A DNA stretch of 64,000 nucleotides from Novosphingobium profundi (GCF_020524485.1 NZ_JAIVLF010000001.1:496001-560000); one strand, 5' to 3'. Shown: positions 1 through 9,065, counted from the first letter of the stretch. Notes: a model not told the origin generated them from the letters alone. A program made the numbers and translations.

Positions 1-595
1 TTGTCCGGACCTTTGTGTCGCCTAGGATCGTCGTATGGGGCGACGGGATTGTGTTGCCGTTTTCTTTTGCGGCTTCGGCAGAACCTGCCAATTCGGACGC
101 CGATTTTGCGAAATGTGCTGCTGCGGTGCCTTATTGTGCACTGCGGCACGCTCTCTCCACGAGGAGCTTCGAGTCCATCGCATCATGAAAATTCCGACGA
201 TATTTTGACATCGCGCATTCGTCTGTCGGATAAAATGGCTCAAAATTCCCCATGTAACCCTTTTCAGGAGGGCGTTTCCGGGGTTTCACTGCGGAGCTGA
301 ATGGACTCCCGCGCGGGCGTGATGCGGCGGTGCAGGTGTTCGGCGGTGAGGGTGTATTCAGCAGAATCTGTTTCGCCTCGCCCGGAATTCGGCACGTATC
401 GAACAGGGCCGCTGATAGCCTCGCTGCAGGAGCACAGGATACCGGGAGCGCAAGATCCGCGCCCCGGCGTGCGTTCGGGGCCGCCGACATGGGCGCCGTC
501 CCGCCCGCACCCAGGCACGACAGATCGTGCTGCCCGGGATGCTCTGCATGGACACGAAGGCCAGCCGTGCGCTGGCCCAGACCAGGGGAACGACT
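1..595. other. non-coding leader region at window start
   Basis: No convincing gene is visible here. Short open frames on both strands lack a ribosome-binding site and resemble no family I know. A purine-rich AGGAGG near 267 is not followed by a start codon at a usable distance. The stretch probably holds the promoter and a long 5' leader of the oxidoreductase that begins at 596, plus the flank of whatever lies before the window. Confidence 0.5.
205..234 (+). promoter_or_regulatory. candidate sigma-70 promoter
   Basis: A perfect -35 hexamer TTGACA (205-210) is followed after 18 bases by GATAAA (229-234), four of six matches to TATAAT. If used, it gives a leader of about 350 nt before the oxidoreductase start at 596. 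This is a pattern match only; the leader would be unusually long. Confidence 0.3.
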
Positions 596-2608
596 ATGAG
601 GGGTGAAGACAGGGATCTGGGTATGGGCCGGTCGATCGACCGGCGCGATTTCATCCAGGGCGTCGCCGCCGCGACCGCCGGCAGCGCGATTGCCATGGCC
701 GCGCCTTCGGCCTTCGCCAAGGCAGGGATGGGCCCCAAGGGCGCCGCGCTTTCGGGCGTCAATGTCGATGGCGCAGTGACCGCGGCGAACTATCCGCCCT
801 TCCGCACCGGCATGCGAGGCCATCACCCCGGCGCCTACGAGGCCGCGCACGAGATGCGCGACGGCAAGGTCTTTCCGGCGGGCGATCCCACCGGCGAGAT
901 GTACGACCTTGTCGTGGTGGGCGGGGGCATCAGCGGCCTCGCCGCGGCCTGGTACTTCCGCGAGCGTTTCGGCAACGACGCGAAGATCCTCATCATCGAC
1001 AACATGGATGACTTCGGCGGCCACGCAAAGCGCAACGAATTCCAGGCGAGCGGCAAGCAGCTGATCGCCAACGGCGGTTCGTCCTACATCGTGGGGCCCT
1101 CGTTCTGGACAAAGGATTCGATCGCGCTCGTCAATCACCTGGGCATCGGTCCGGGCAATCCGACCGACCGCTCGGACGGCAACCTCTACAAGTCGCTGGG
1201 CCTCGAATCCGGCACGTTCTTCCGCAAGGAGGTCTACGGCCGCGACCAGATGGTGAAGGGCGGCTCGACGCTGCGCTTCGACCGTGCCTGGCTTGACCAG
1301 ACGCCATTTCCGCCCGCCGTCAAGGAAAGCCTCGACCGCTTCGTGAATGGCAAGACCGACTACCTTGCCGGAATGAGCGCGGCGCAGAAGGTCGAGACGC
1401 TGCGCGCGATGAGCTACCGCGACTACATGCTCAACGTCGCCAAGGTGCACCCCGACGTGGTGCCCCTGATGCAAGGCATCTGGTGCCTGGGCTCGGACAT
1501 GGGCTCGGCCTGGTTTGCCTTCTTCCGCCACCGTCCCGGCTTCGAGGGGCTGGGGCTGGAGCGTCCGGCAAACTCGCCCGAGGGCGAGACGATCCACCAC
1601 GACGATTACCATCTGCCCGCCGGCAACAGCGACATCGCGCGCCTCATCGTGCGCGATCTCATTCCCGACGCGCTGCCGCCGGGCAACTTCGCCGAGGTCG
1701 AGACCAAGCGGGTCGACTATTCCACGCTCGACCGACCCGGCCAGAAAGTGCGCATCCGCCTCAAGAGCATCGTTACCGGCGTGAAGCACGAAGGGCCGGA
1801 CGGGCGCCTGTTCGACCCCGACACGTCCGAGTGCACGGTCAATTACATCAACGACGGCAAGATGATGGCGGTGCGCGGCAAGAACGTGGTCATGGCCTGC
1901 ATGAACAACGTCGTGCCCTACCTCATTCCCGAACTGCCCGAGGAGCAGAAGGGCGCAATGCACCAGGCCGTGCGCGCGGTGAACCAGGTTACCAACGTGC
2001 TCTTCCGCAACTGGCAGCCTTTCGTCGAGAGCAAGGTCGGGCGGGTTTCCTTCCCCAACACCTTCTACGGCTCGATGGGGCTCGCCGCGCAGCGCTATCT
2101 GGGCGAGATGACCCCGCCGACCTCGCCCGACCAGCCGATGGTGGTGGGCTTTGGAACCGGCTCGAACTCGGGTGTGTGTTCGAACACGACGATGCTGAGC
2201 GAACTGTGCGGGGGCGCGGCGCCCGAGCCCGGCACTTACGCCGACGACCAGTTCCGCATGGCGCGAGCCGGTCTTCTGGCCACGCCTTTCGAGTACTTCG
2301 AGAAGGCCGTGCGCAGCCAGGCGGCGGCCGTCTTTGCGGGCACCAGCTTTGATCCGGCGCGCGATATCCTTGCGATCACGGTCAACCGCTGGGGCCATGG
2401 CTTTGCCACCGGGCGCAACACCCTGTTCGAGGCCGACCGCGAGGCCAAGGTCTCGCCTACCACGCTCGCCAAGCAGCCCTATGGGCGTATCACCATCGCC
2501 AATTCCGATGCGGGCGGTGTCTCGACCGCAGGCACGGCGATGGATGAGGCGTTCCGCGCGGTGCGCGAACTCGAACAGCGCCAGTTCGGCTTCTACGAAG
2601 TGATCTGA
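596..2608 (+). CDS. TAT-exported FAD oxidoreductase, spermidine dehydrogenase-like
   Basis: This 670-residue flavoprotein probably oxidises an amine or polyamine in the periplasm. A twin-arginine signal, DRRDF at residues 15-19 followed by an Ala-rich segment, marks it for export already folded. A glycine-rich FAD fold with GGGISG at about 109-114 follows, and the acidic end of the second strand (IIDN) is near 133. The segment MRGHHPGAYEAAH just before the FAD domain recalls the HPGSFE region of Pseudomonas SpdH. The start at 596 is chosen because AGGGGA lies 8 bases upstream; 623 is an alternative that keeps the signal. The cytochrome c gene two positions downstream is a natural electron acceptor, since SpdH-type enzymes pass electrons to cytochromes. 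Substrate is inferred from family resemblance, not shown. Confidence 0.75.
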   Translation: MRGEDRDLGMGRSIDRRDFIQGVAAATAGSAIAMAAPSAFAKAGMGPKGAALSGVNVDGAVTAANYPPFRTGMRGHHPGAYEAAHEMRDGKVFPAGDPTGEMYDLVVVGGGISGLAAAWYFRERFGNDAKILIIDNMDDFGGHAKRNEFQASGKQLIANGGSSYIVGPSFWTKDSIALVNHLGIGPGNPTDRSDGNLYKSLGLESGTFFRKEVYGRDQMVKGGSTLRFDRAWLDQTPFPPAVKESLDRFVNGKTDYLAGMSAAQKVETLRAMSYRDYMLNVAKVHPDVVPLMQGIWCLGSDMGSAWFAFFRHRPGFEGLGLERPANSPEGETIHHDDYHLPAGNSDIARLIVRDLIPDALPPGNFAEVETKRVDYSTLDRPGQKVRIRLKSIVTGVKHEGPDGRLFDPDTSECTVNYINDGKMMAVRGKNVVMACMNNVVPYLIPELPEEQKGAMHQAVRAVNQVTNVLFRNWQPFVESKVGRVSFPNTFYGSMGLAAQRYLGEMTPPTSPDQPMVVGFGTGSNSGVCSNTTMLSELCGGAAPEPGTYADDQFRMARAGLLATPFEYFEKAVRSQAAAVFAGTSFDPARDILAITVNRWGHGFATGRNTLFEADREAKVSPTTLAKQPYGRITIANSDAGGVSTAGTAMDEAFRAVRELEQRQFGFYEVI

Positions 2609-2747
2609 CCTGCGGGGCGGGGCAGGGCCTGTAGCCTTGCCCCTCTGCCGACCTTCCTTCCCCCAACCTTCATGCGCACGGCGTGCGCGGTGCCTGGCCC
2701 CCGGGACGCACCGACAGCGCCCTTGCGCCCTGACCAGGAGATATTCG

Positions 2748-3272
2748 ATGAACTGGATTGCCCGGACTTTCTCGGCCGCAGCCCTTGGCCTTGCCACCAC
2801 CGGCGTGCTTGTCACCGGCCTTGCCGCAGGTGAGGCGCAGGCTGCCGCGCCCGAACTCGACCCGCGTATTTCCGGGACACAGGGCCTGATCGGCTACTGG
2901 AAGGTGGATCTTGAGGCTTCGACCTATCCCAAGGCCGCGCCGCTCGCCGCGATCCGCAGCTTTGCCTATTCCGAGGACGGCAAGATCCTCGTCTCCTTCG
3001 CGACCAAGGGCGCGGACGGCAAGCTGACCTTCGGCCACTGGGCCGCAACGCCCGACGGCACGCCCGCGATCGAGTACCACGTCGATGCCAATTCCTACCC
3101 CTACAACGTCGTGTCGTGGAAGCTCATTGGCCCGGGGCGGCTTGAACTCGTGGTTGCACGCAATGGTGGTTCGTACACCTGCATCTACCAGCTCTCCGAG
3201 GACGGCGAGACACTCAACTACAGCTATGGCGATACCAACATCGTCTACCGCCGCTGGGACCTGATGGACTGA
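2748..3272 (+). CDS. small secreted protein of unknown function
   Basis: The 174-residue product has a typical Sec signal peptide: basic start, hydrophobic core, and AEAQAAA near residue 30 as likely cleavage site. The mature part (GLIGYWKVDLE... then strand-rich segments ending near YSYGDTNIVYRRWD) looks like a small all-beta, lipocalin-like fold, but I cannot assign a family. It lies between the exported flavoenzyme and cytochrome c and ends 5 bases before the latter, so the three genes are probably one operon. It may be an accessory or substrate-binding subunit of the dehydrogenase. The start at 2748 has GGAG about 8 bases upstream. Confidence 0.65.
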   Translation: MNWIARTFSAAALGLATTGVLVTGLAAGEAQAAAPELDPRISGTQGLIGYWKVDLEASTYPKAAPLAAIRSFAYSEDGKILVSFATKGADGKLTFGHWAATPDGTPAIEYHVDANSYPYNVVSWKLIGPGRLELVVARNGGSYTCIYQLSEDGETLNYSYGDTNIVYRRWDLMD

Positions 3273-3277
3273 TCGAG

Positions 3278-3646
3278 ATGCGCATGTCTTTCATGATCGC
3301 CGCAGGGCTCCTTGCAAGCCTGTCCCTGCCCGCCGAGGCGCAGGATGCCACCGCAGGCCGCAAGGTCTTCACCGGCTCCTGCGCAGTCTGCCACGGCACG
3401 AAGCCGGGCGAGAAGAAGATGGGCCCCAGCCTCTTTGGCGTGGTGGGGCGCAAGGCGGGTTCGGCCGAGGGCTTCCGCTTCTCGCCCGCACTCGCCAAGG
3501 ACGGACGGAGCTGGAATCCGAAGAGCCTGGACGCCTTCCTTACTAACCCGCGCAAGGAAGTTCCCGGCACGCGCATGGCCTATGCGGGCCTGCGCAATGC
3601 CGAGCAACGCAAGGCGCTTCTGGCCTATCTTGCGACCCTGAAGTGA
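3278..3646 (+). CDS. periplasmic class I cytochrome c
   Basis: This 122-residue protein has a signal peptide ending near residue 20 and a single haem site CAVCH (Cys35, Cys38, His39). The likely sixth ligand is Met100 in GTRMAY. Length and layout fit a small soluble cytochrome c of the c2/c550 type. The start lies five bases after the preceding stop, indicating translational coupling with the secreted protein and the flavin dehydrogenase. The likely role is to carry electrons from that dehydrogenase to the respiratory chain, which is inferred from gene order. Confidence 0.85.
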   Translation: MRMSFMIAAGLLASLSLPAEAQDATAGRKVFTGSCAVCHGTKPGEKKMGPSLFGVVGRKAGSAEGFRFSPALAKDGRSWNPKSLDAFLTNPRKEVPGTRMAYAGLRNAEQRKALLAYLATLK

Positions 3647-3672
3647 CGCGGCAGGTCTCGAAAAAATCATAG

Positions 3673-3813
3673 GAAGATAGAAGGAGGATTCCGAGGGCCA
3701 TTGCCCTCGGGCTCCCCGAATTGTCGACCTTACCTTTCGCGTGCCACCTGGCTGAGAAACGTGAGATTGCCGATTTTGGGGTCAAGGGGCGATGGCCCTC
3801 GGAACTATTCTTC
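3673..3813. repeat. structured intergenic repeat, copy 1
   Basis: An element of about 140 bp fills the gap between two convergent genes. Outer ends GAAGATAG and CTATTCTTC are inverted. The left arm (3691-3710) is an 8-bp hairpin CCGAGGGC/GCCCTCGG with loop CATT. The right arm holds GGGCGATGGCCC (about 3787-3798), complementary to the left arm as well as to itself. The core GCCGATTTTGGGGTCAAGGG precedes the right arm. It is closely matched by a copy near 38.9 kb and more loosely by one near 45.0 kb. The right end overlaps the tetR stop codon. Confidence 0.8.
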
Positions 3814-4393
3814 AGGCTTCTGGCACCTGATAGATCGCCAGGATCTGCCGCGTTACCTCGTCCAGGCTGAGGCGCCCGGGGCGGTACCAGTTCCCGGCCG
3901 AGTTGATCGTGGTCAGCAGCAGGATCCGGTAGAGCGCACGGTCGATGTGCGCGGGCAGCGGCGTAGCCTCCACGAGCTCGGTGAAGAGCGTCTCGAAGGC
4001 ATCGCGCCGCTCGATCAGCTTGGCGCGCACGGTGACGGGCACAGCGCGAAAATCGTTCATCAGTGGCAGTGTCAGCGACGCCGGATCGAGTTGGATCGCG
4101 ATCAGCACGCGGCAGGCGGTTTCCAGTCTCCGGGCGGGATCGGTCACCGGTGCGATGGCGCTGCGGATCGCCTCTTCCGCGCCGCGCAGCGCATCGTCGT
4201 GGACGCGGATGAAGAGCGCGTCCTTGCTCTTGATGTAGTGGTAGAGCGAACCGCCCAGGAGGCCCACTTTCTCCCCGATGTCGCGAATGCTGGTGGCCGC
4301 ATAGCCTCGCTCGGCGAAGAGCGCGGCGGCCGCGGCGAGGATGCTGTCTTCGCGCGAAGGATCGCGGGGCGGAGGGGAAGCCGGGTTCGCCAT
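3812..4393 (-). CDS. TetR family transcriptional regulator
   Basis: A 193-residue repressor-type protein. The N-terminal helix-turn-helix spans about residues 17-62 (ILAAAAALFAERGYAATSI, then GGSLYHYIKSKDALF), the TetR signature. The C-terminal half is the helical ligand and dimer domain. The start at 4393 gives a normal TetR length; a longer in-frame reading upstream has no family resemblance. It lies 71 bases downstream of a secreted-protein gene on the same strand and converges with the cytochrome operon. Its ligand and targets cannot be told from the sequence. Confidence 0.85.
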   Translation of the reverse strand: MANPASPPPRDPSREDSILAAAAALFAERGYAATSIRDIGEKVGLLGGSLYHYIKSKDALFIRVHDDALRGAEEAIRSAIAPVTDPARRLETACRVLIAIQLDPASLTLPLMNDFRAVPVTVRAKLIERRDAFETLFTELVEATPLPAHIDRALYRILLLTTINSAGNWYRPGRLSLDEVTRQILAIYQVPEA

Positions 4394-4464
4394 GCCCTGC
4401 TGGGTGCCGAGCGCAGGGGGACAGTGCAAGCCCAAAATGGCTCCAGGGCCCGCCCCCCGGCCTG

Positions 4465-5082
4465 TTATTCCACGACGAGGAAGTAGCGGGCGAGGTCCTT
4501 GCCCTGATTGCGTATTTCGATGACGTAGCGCTGCGTGAAAAGGGGCACCCACTGGCAGGCGCCGTTGCTGCCCTCGCACACGGCCCGGGCATTGCGATCG
4601 AGGACCCGCAGGGACAGGGGCGCCTTTCCGGGGGAGGAGAGGGCAATGCGCGCCTTCTCCCCTGAGAGGAAAACCTGTTCGAACTGGTCGGCCTTGCCGC
4701 CGGTGACCTGCCCGCTGCGGTAGCCCGGGCCGAGCGGGCTGCCGCGGTAGATCGGGGCGGCCGGGGATGTGGCGGGGGCAACGGTTCGCCACAAGGGCAC
4801 CGGGTCCTCGCCCGACCACTCGGCAATCGGAAGGGCGCCTGCGCGCTCGATCACGGCCAGCGCGCGCTCGAGCCTGTCGGGATCGTTGTCGGCGTAGGCC
4901 TGCGCGGCCTCGGACAGGGCCAGGGCGACGACGCCGCTGACACTGTCCGGGGCCGCCTGGGCTGCGGCGCCTTGTGCCAGGGCAATGGGCGCGAGGCTCA
5001 GCGCAAGACCGCCCAGAATGGCCGCGCGGGTCTGTCTGCCAAGGGCTTCGAACAGCGAAGGCGTGCGCCTGGACAAGCTCAT
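4465..5082 (-). CDS. secreted protein coupled to a two-component system
   Basis: The 205-residue product has a signal peptide (hydrophobic segment about 20-40, likely cleavage after AQGAAAQA). The mature part has one helical stretch with a repeat-like AYADNDPDRLERALAVIERA and a C-terminal beta-rich part with two cysteines about 7 residues apart (VCEGSNGACQW), possibly a disulphide. I do not recognise a family. It overlaps the histidine kinase by four bases (ATGA), so it is co-translated with the kinase and regulator. A role as periplasmic accessory to the sensor is a reasonable guess from that coupling only. Confidence 0.6.
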   Translation of the reverse strand: MSLSRRTPSLFEALGRQTRAAILGGLALSLAPIALAQGAAAQAAPDSVSGVVALALSEAAQAYADNDPDRLERALAVIERAGALPIAEWSGEDPVPLWRTVAPATSPAAPIYRGSPLGPGYRSGQVTGGKADQFEQVFLSGEKARIALSSPGKAPLSLRVLDRNARAVCEGSNGACQWVPLFTQRYVIEIRNQGKDLARYFLVVE

Positions 5083-6434
5083 GTCATGGTCTCCGGTGTC
5101 ACGGTGAAGCAGGCGCCCTGTGGGGTGTCAACGAGGGTAATCTCGAGATGGTGGCGCTGGGCAATCGCCCGGCACAGCGTGAGGCCAAGCCCTGCGCCGT
5201 TGCCTTCCGGGTGCTGTCCGGCGCGGGAAAACTTCTCGAAGACCTGCTCGCGTTGTCCTTCGGGGATGCCCGGACCGTCATCGCGCACGGTGAGCCGGGG
5301 GCCAGCCTCGAGCGCAAGGGTGATCGTACCCCCTTTCGGAACGAACTTGAAGGCGTTGTCGAGCAGGTTGGTGATGAGGCGGGTAAGGGCCATTTCCTCG
5401 CCGGGGATCACGACGTCCGGCTCGATGTCGAGGATGAGCGCGTGGCCCGTTTCCTCGGCGCTGTCGGCGTAGAGTTCGCCAAGGCGCTGGGCGATCTCGG
5501 ACAGGTCGACGGGAACCAGCCCATGGCGGTCGCCGCGCCGGGCCTGGCTGGCGGCAATGTCGAGCAGCGATTCGAGCATCCGGATGATCCGCCGGATCTC
5601 GCTGCGCGCGCTGGCAATGCGTCGGGCGGTTTCCGGGTCCGGGGTCGCGGCCAGCGTCTTTACCAGTCGGTTGTCGAGATGCATCAGCGGTGTGCGGATC
5701 TCGTGGGCGACGTGGTCGGTCGTCTCGCGGTTGGCGCTGGCAAGGCGGCGCAGGCGGGCGAGCGCGTTGGCCGAGTGGCGGGTGAGTTCGCCAATCTCGT
5801 CCTCGTTCTCTAGATGGCGCGACAGCGCTTCGAGAGCGGTGTCGTCGGGCGTGCGAAAGGCGGTGTTGAGGCGCTCGATACGCGTGGCGAGGCGCCGCAC
5901 GGCAATCAGGCCGGTCAGCGCGACGGCGGCCACGATGATGAGCCCCCCGGCAAAGAAGACGAAGCCGACCTGCCGCCGCAAGGTATTGAGATCGCGCGCC
6001 TCGTGCGCGACCAGGAGGCGCAGGTTCGGGCCCAGTTGGGTGACCCGGCCATAGGCGTGGCGGTTGCGATCGACCGCGATCTTGCCGGTCTGGGAGAGGC
6101 TGGCGTGAAGGTCCGGCCAGCGCGTGAGGTCTCCGGCCAGCCGCTGGCCCTGTCCGCCAACCAGCATGTAGTGCGTCAAGGTGCCCTTGCGTGGCTCCAG
6201 CGCGATGCGGTCGGCGATGCGGTCCTGCAGTTCAGGGAGGCCATTGCTGGTGTAGATATCGACGAGCCCAGCCATGTCGACGTCGACCGCGCGCTCGAGC
6301 GCGATCTGGTTAGCGCGTGAAATGGTCGTGTCGGTCAAGATCCAGAGCACGAAAGTGATGCTGAGCGCGCTGAGACAGGCCAGCACCACGATCCGCGAAT
6401 AGATCGAGTGGCGCAAGCCAAGGAGCTTGATCAC
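5079..6434 (-). CDS. membrane sensor histidine kinase
   Basis: A 451-residue sensor kinase. Transmembrane helices lie at about 13-33 and 155-178, enclosing a periplasmic sensing domain of about 120 residues. HAMP follows, then the H-box HEIRTP with phospho-accepting His243. The ATPase domain shows the N-box NLLDNAFKF, G1 DDGPGIP and G2 GAGLGLT. A GTG start at 6434 is chosen because it overlaps the stop of the response-regulator gene (GTGA), the usual arrangement; longer upstream readings lie inside that gene. It also overlaps the next secreted-protein gene by four bases. The signal sensed is unknown. Confidence 0.9.
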   Translation of the reverse strand: MIKLLGLRHSIYSRIVVLACLSALSITFVLWILTDTTISRANQIALERAVDVDMAGLVDIYTSNGLPELQDRIADRIALEPRKGTLTHYMLVGGQGQRLAGDLTRWPDLHASLSQTGKIAVDRNRHAYGRVTQLGPNLRLLVAHEARDLNTLRRQVGFVFFAGGLIIVAAVALTGLIAVRRLATRIERLNTAFRTPDDTALEALSRHLENEDEIGELTRHSANALARLRRLASANRETTDHVAHEIRTPLMHLDNRLVKTLAATPDPETARRIASARSEIRRIIRMLESLLDIAASQARRGDRHGLVPVDLSEIAQRLGELYADSAEETGHALILDIEPDVVIPGEEMALTRLITNLLDNAFKFVPKGGTITLALEAGPRLTVRDDGPGIPEGQREQVFEKFSRAGQHPEGNGAGLGLTLCRAIAQRHHLEITLVDTPQGACFTVTPETMT

Positions 6435-7117
6435 CGGCCTTCGAGCAGGCGGTAGCCTGCGCCCCAGATGGTTTCGAGCGCGGGGCTGTCGAAGCCTTCC
6501 TCCAGCTTGCGGCGCAGGCGCCCGATGTTGACGTCGACGACGTTGGTCTGGGGATCGAAGTTCATCTTCCACACGTCGCGCAGCAGCATTTCGCGGGTGA
6601 GGACTTCGCCCGCGTTCTCCATGAAGTAGCGGAACAGTTCGAATTCGCGCGGGCTGAGCGAGAGGTGGCGGTTGGCCCGGAAGGCCGTGCGGGCCTTCAC
6701 GTGGCACTCGAACGCGCCGTAGAGGATCACGGCGCTGTGCGCGCGGCCCGAAGCGCGACGGTGGAGCGCGCGTAGGCGGGCCAGCAGTTCCTCGCTTTCG
6801 AAGGGCTTGGCAAGGTAGTCGTCCGCGCCGCCGTCGAGCCCTTCGGCCCGGTCGCTGGTGCGTCCGAGGGCAGAGAGCATCAGAACAGGCGTGTCGATGC
6901 CGCTCTCGCGCAAGCGCGCCAGGATGGTGAGGCCGTCGAGATCGGGCAGCATGCGGTCAAGGATGATGACGTCGAAAGGCTCGGCGCCCGCACGCTTGAG
7001 CCCGTCGGTGCCGGTGTCGGCCCATTGCACGACATCGCCGCCTTTCGCGGCCAGATCGCGGACCTGCCGGGCGGCGCGGGCGTCGTCCTCGACGTAGAGA
7101 ATGTTCAGTCCGGCCAT
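6431..7117 (-). CDS. OmpR/PhoB-family response regulator
   Basis: A 228-residue regulator with receiver and winged-helix domains. The receiver has acidic residues at 10-12, phospho-acceptor Asp54 (IILDRMLP) and Lys104 (YLAKPF). The C-terminal DNA-binding domain (about 130-228) ends in the usual VVDVNIGRLRRKLEEG recognition-helix region and GAGYRL. The start at 7117 follows GGGAAC. It is the first gene of a regulator-kinase-secreted protein set in which the three frames overlap. Target promoters are not evident. Confidence 0.9.
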   Translation of the reverse strand: MAGLNILYVEDDARAARQVRDLAAKGGDVVQWADTGTDGLKRAGAEPFDVIILDRMLPDLDGLTILARLRESGIDTPVLMLSALGRTSDRAEGLDGGADDYLAKPFESEELLARLRALHRRASGRAHSAVILYGAFECHVKARTAFRANRHLSLSPREFELFRYFMENAGEVLTREMLLRDVWKMNFDPQTNVVDVNIGRLRRKLEEGFDSPALETIWGAGYRLLEGR

Positions 7118-7237
7118 GTTCCCGTTTCCCGCTTGCCGGGAGTCCCGAATTTCAAAAGGATACCCTAGCCCGGTCGCGGTCGCGCGCAAATGACGAAGGC
7201 TGTGAGAATTCGCCTTGCCGCGATTGCGCGCAAGGGG

Positions 7238-8092
7238 TCAGGCGGCCACCGCCATGTTGTCGATGAGGCGCGTGGTGCCCAGCCGTGCGGCCACGAGCAG
7301 GCGCATGGGGGCGGCAATGGGGGCCTCGAGCGGGGCAAGGCTGACCGCATCGCACAGCAGGGCGTAGTCGATGGGGCCGAAACCGCCCGCAGCGAGGTCG
7401 TCCCTGAGCGTGGCGAGCGCGCTTCCCGGAACTTCTCCCCCCTCGATCCGTGCAATGGCGGCCTTCATGGCTGTGGGAAGGGTGGCGGCTCGGGCGCGCT
7501 CGTCGGCGGAGAGGTAGGCGTTGCGCGAGGACATTGCGAGCCCGTCCGCCTCGCGCACGATGGGAACGCCGTGGATCGCGGTGACGTGGGGGCGGGTGAA
7601 GTCCAGGTCGCGGGCCATGCGGCGGATGACGGCCAATTGCTGCCAGTCCTTCTCGCCGAAGAAGGCCATGTCTGGCCTGACCTGGTTGAAGAGCTTGGCA
7701 ACGACAGTGGCCACGCCGTCAAAATGGCCCGGCCGTGCCGCGCCGCACAGCCCTTCGCTCACACCCGTAACGCTGATCGAGGTGGCAAAGCCGTCTGGGT
7801 ACATGGCCGAGACCTGCGGCGCCCAGAGGAGGTCCACGCCTTCCTTTTCCAGCAGCTGTGCATCGCGTTCGAGGACGCGCGGATAGGCATCCAGATCCTC
7901 GTTTGCGCCGAATTGCAGCGGGTTGACGAAGATCGAGACAGCCACCGCATCGGCGCGGCGCCGGGCTTCGCGCACCAGTGTCAGATGCCCTTCATGGAGC
8001 GCGCCCATGGTCGGGACCAGCGCCAGCGTGCCCTTCGCGCGCAATTGGGCGGTGGCACTGCGCAGTGGATCAAGGGCGTGCACGGTTTGCAT
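7238..8092 (-). CDS. panC: pantothenate synthetase
   Basis: Joins pantoate and beta-alanine, using ATP, to make pantothenate, the vitamin precursor of coenzyme A. The 284-residue product carries the nucleotide-binding [10 protein letters not shown] at 27-36 (the HIGH-like motif), FVNPLQFG, the pantoate loop with [10 protein letters not shown], and SSRNAYLS, the KMSKS-equivalent loop. Length matches the family. The ATG at 8092 begins MQTVHAL; the reading frame continues upstream without family resemblance. It is divergent from mipZ with about 160 bases between. No panB is visible alongside. Confidence 0.95.
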   Translation of the reverse strand: MQTVHALDPLRSATAQLRAKGTLALVPTMGALHEGHLTLVREARRRADAVAVSIFVNPLQFGANEDLDAYPRVLERDAQLLEKEGVDLLWAPQVSAMYPDGFATSISVTGVSEGLCGAARPGHFDGVATVVAKLFNQVRPDMAFFGEKDWQQLAVIRRMARDLDFTRPHVTAIHGVPIVREADGLAMSSRNAYLSADERARAATLPTAMKAAIARIEGGEVPGSALATLRDDLAAGGFGPIDYALLCDAVSLAPLEAPIAAPMRLLVAARLGTTRLIDNMAVAA

Positions 8093-8252
8093 TGGCAAGG
8101 ACTGCTCCGATAGGATACCGCCAACCCGAGGCGGCCTCGTGACCACGCCCATAGCGGTACAGGTCATGGGGCGGCAATGGGTTGAAAACAGGGGAAGGTG
8201 CAAAGGCGGTCTTGGCCGCCCGGCGCCAGCAGAAAGAGCGAAATCAGGATCC

Positions 8253-9065
8253 GTGACAGCGCATCGTATCGTCTTCGCAAACGAAAAGGGTGGGACGGGC
8301 AAGTCCACCACCGCCGTTCATGTGGCCATCGCGCTTGCCTACCAGGGGGCCAAGGTCGCCGCGATCGATCTCGATCCGCGCCAGCGCACCTTGTACCGCT
8401 ACCTCGAAAACCGGGTCGAGACCGAGCAGAGGCGCGGTATCGCGCTGCCGGGCGCGCGTTTCTCGGTCTATGATGGCGAGGACTTCAACGAGCTTGACGA
8501 CCTCGCCGAGCAGATCGCGGAAGGCTACGACTTCCTGATCTTCGACACGCCGGGCCGCGACGACGCCTTCGCGCGTCATGTGGCCTCGACCGCGGACACC
8601 CTGGTCACCCCCCTCAACGACAGCTTCATCGACTTCGACCTCATCGGCCAGGTCGAGACCGAGACCTTCAAGGTGAAGAAGCTCTCGTTCTACGCCGAGG
8701 TGATCTGGGAGGCGCGCAAGAAGCGCGGGGTCAAGTCGATCGAGCAGGGTGCGCGCGAGCTTGACTGGGTGGTCGTGCGCAACCGCATGCAGCATGTCGA
8801 GGCGCGCAACATGCGCCGCATGGACGGCGCCTTGCAGGAACTGGCGCGCCGCGTGGGCTTCCGCATCTCGGGCGGCCTGTCCGAGCGTGTGATCTTCCGT
8901 GAGCTGTTCCCCTCGGGCCTGACACTGCTCGACAAGGGCCACCTGGGTGAACTGGGCACCAGCCATCTGGTTGCCCGTCAGGAGCTGCGCGGTCTGGTCA
9001 AGGGCCTGAACCTACCCCGTCCGGGCCGCACCGAGGCGCCCGCAGCGATGGCTCCCGGCCGATGA
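8253..9065 (+). CDS. mipZ: division-plane positioning ATPase MipZ
   Basis: A ParA-superfamily ATPase of 270 residues. The deviant Walker [10 protein letters not shown] lies at about 11-19, followed by [17 protein letters not shown], the MipZ version of the switch region, and the Walker B-like FLIFDTPG. In Caulobacter, MipZ forms a gradient from the poles with ParB and inhibits FtsZ so that division happens at mid-cell. The GTG at 8253 puts the P-loop at the family's usual position; AGGA is just upstream. It overlaps the J-domain gene by four bases. No parB is adjacent, so this is not a partition cassette. Confidence 0.88.
   Translation: MTAHRIVFANEKGGTGKSTTAVHVAIALAYQGAKVAAIDLDPRQRTLYRYLENRVETEQRRGIALPGARFSVYDGEDFNELDDLAEQIAEGYDFLIFDTPGRDDAFARHVASTADTLVTPLNDSFIDFDLIGQVETETFKVKKLSFYAEVIWEARKKRGVKSIEQGARELDWVVVRNRMQHVEARNMRRMDGALQELARRVGFRISGGLSERVIFRELFPSGLTLLDKGHLGELGTSHLVARQELRGLVKGLNLPRPGRTEAPAAMAPGR

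Noticed and set aside
1..300. 99-codon plus-strand frame at the window start
   Set aside because: Cys- and Arg-rich, no family, and interrupted by promoter-like sequence. Probably non-coding.
131..2815. 894-codon minus-strand frame across the oxidoreductase gene
   Set aside because: It mirrors the real gene in a high-GC antisense frame; no ribosome-binding site, no family motifs, and the other strand codes a clear FAD enzyme. The same applies to long antisense frames over hom (17070-18977), pheS (28548-29729), pheT (29804-32443), amtB (36958-38355), ompA (45196-46410) and the GTA genes (48561-50711, 50417-52795, 55451-56902).
8253..9065. Plasmid or chromosome partition ParA
   Set aside because: The [14 protein letters not shown] segment is that of MipZ and there is no parB next to it.
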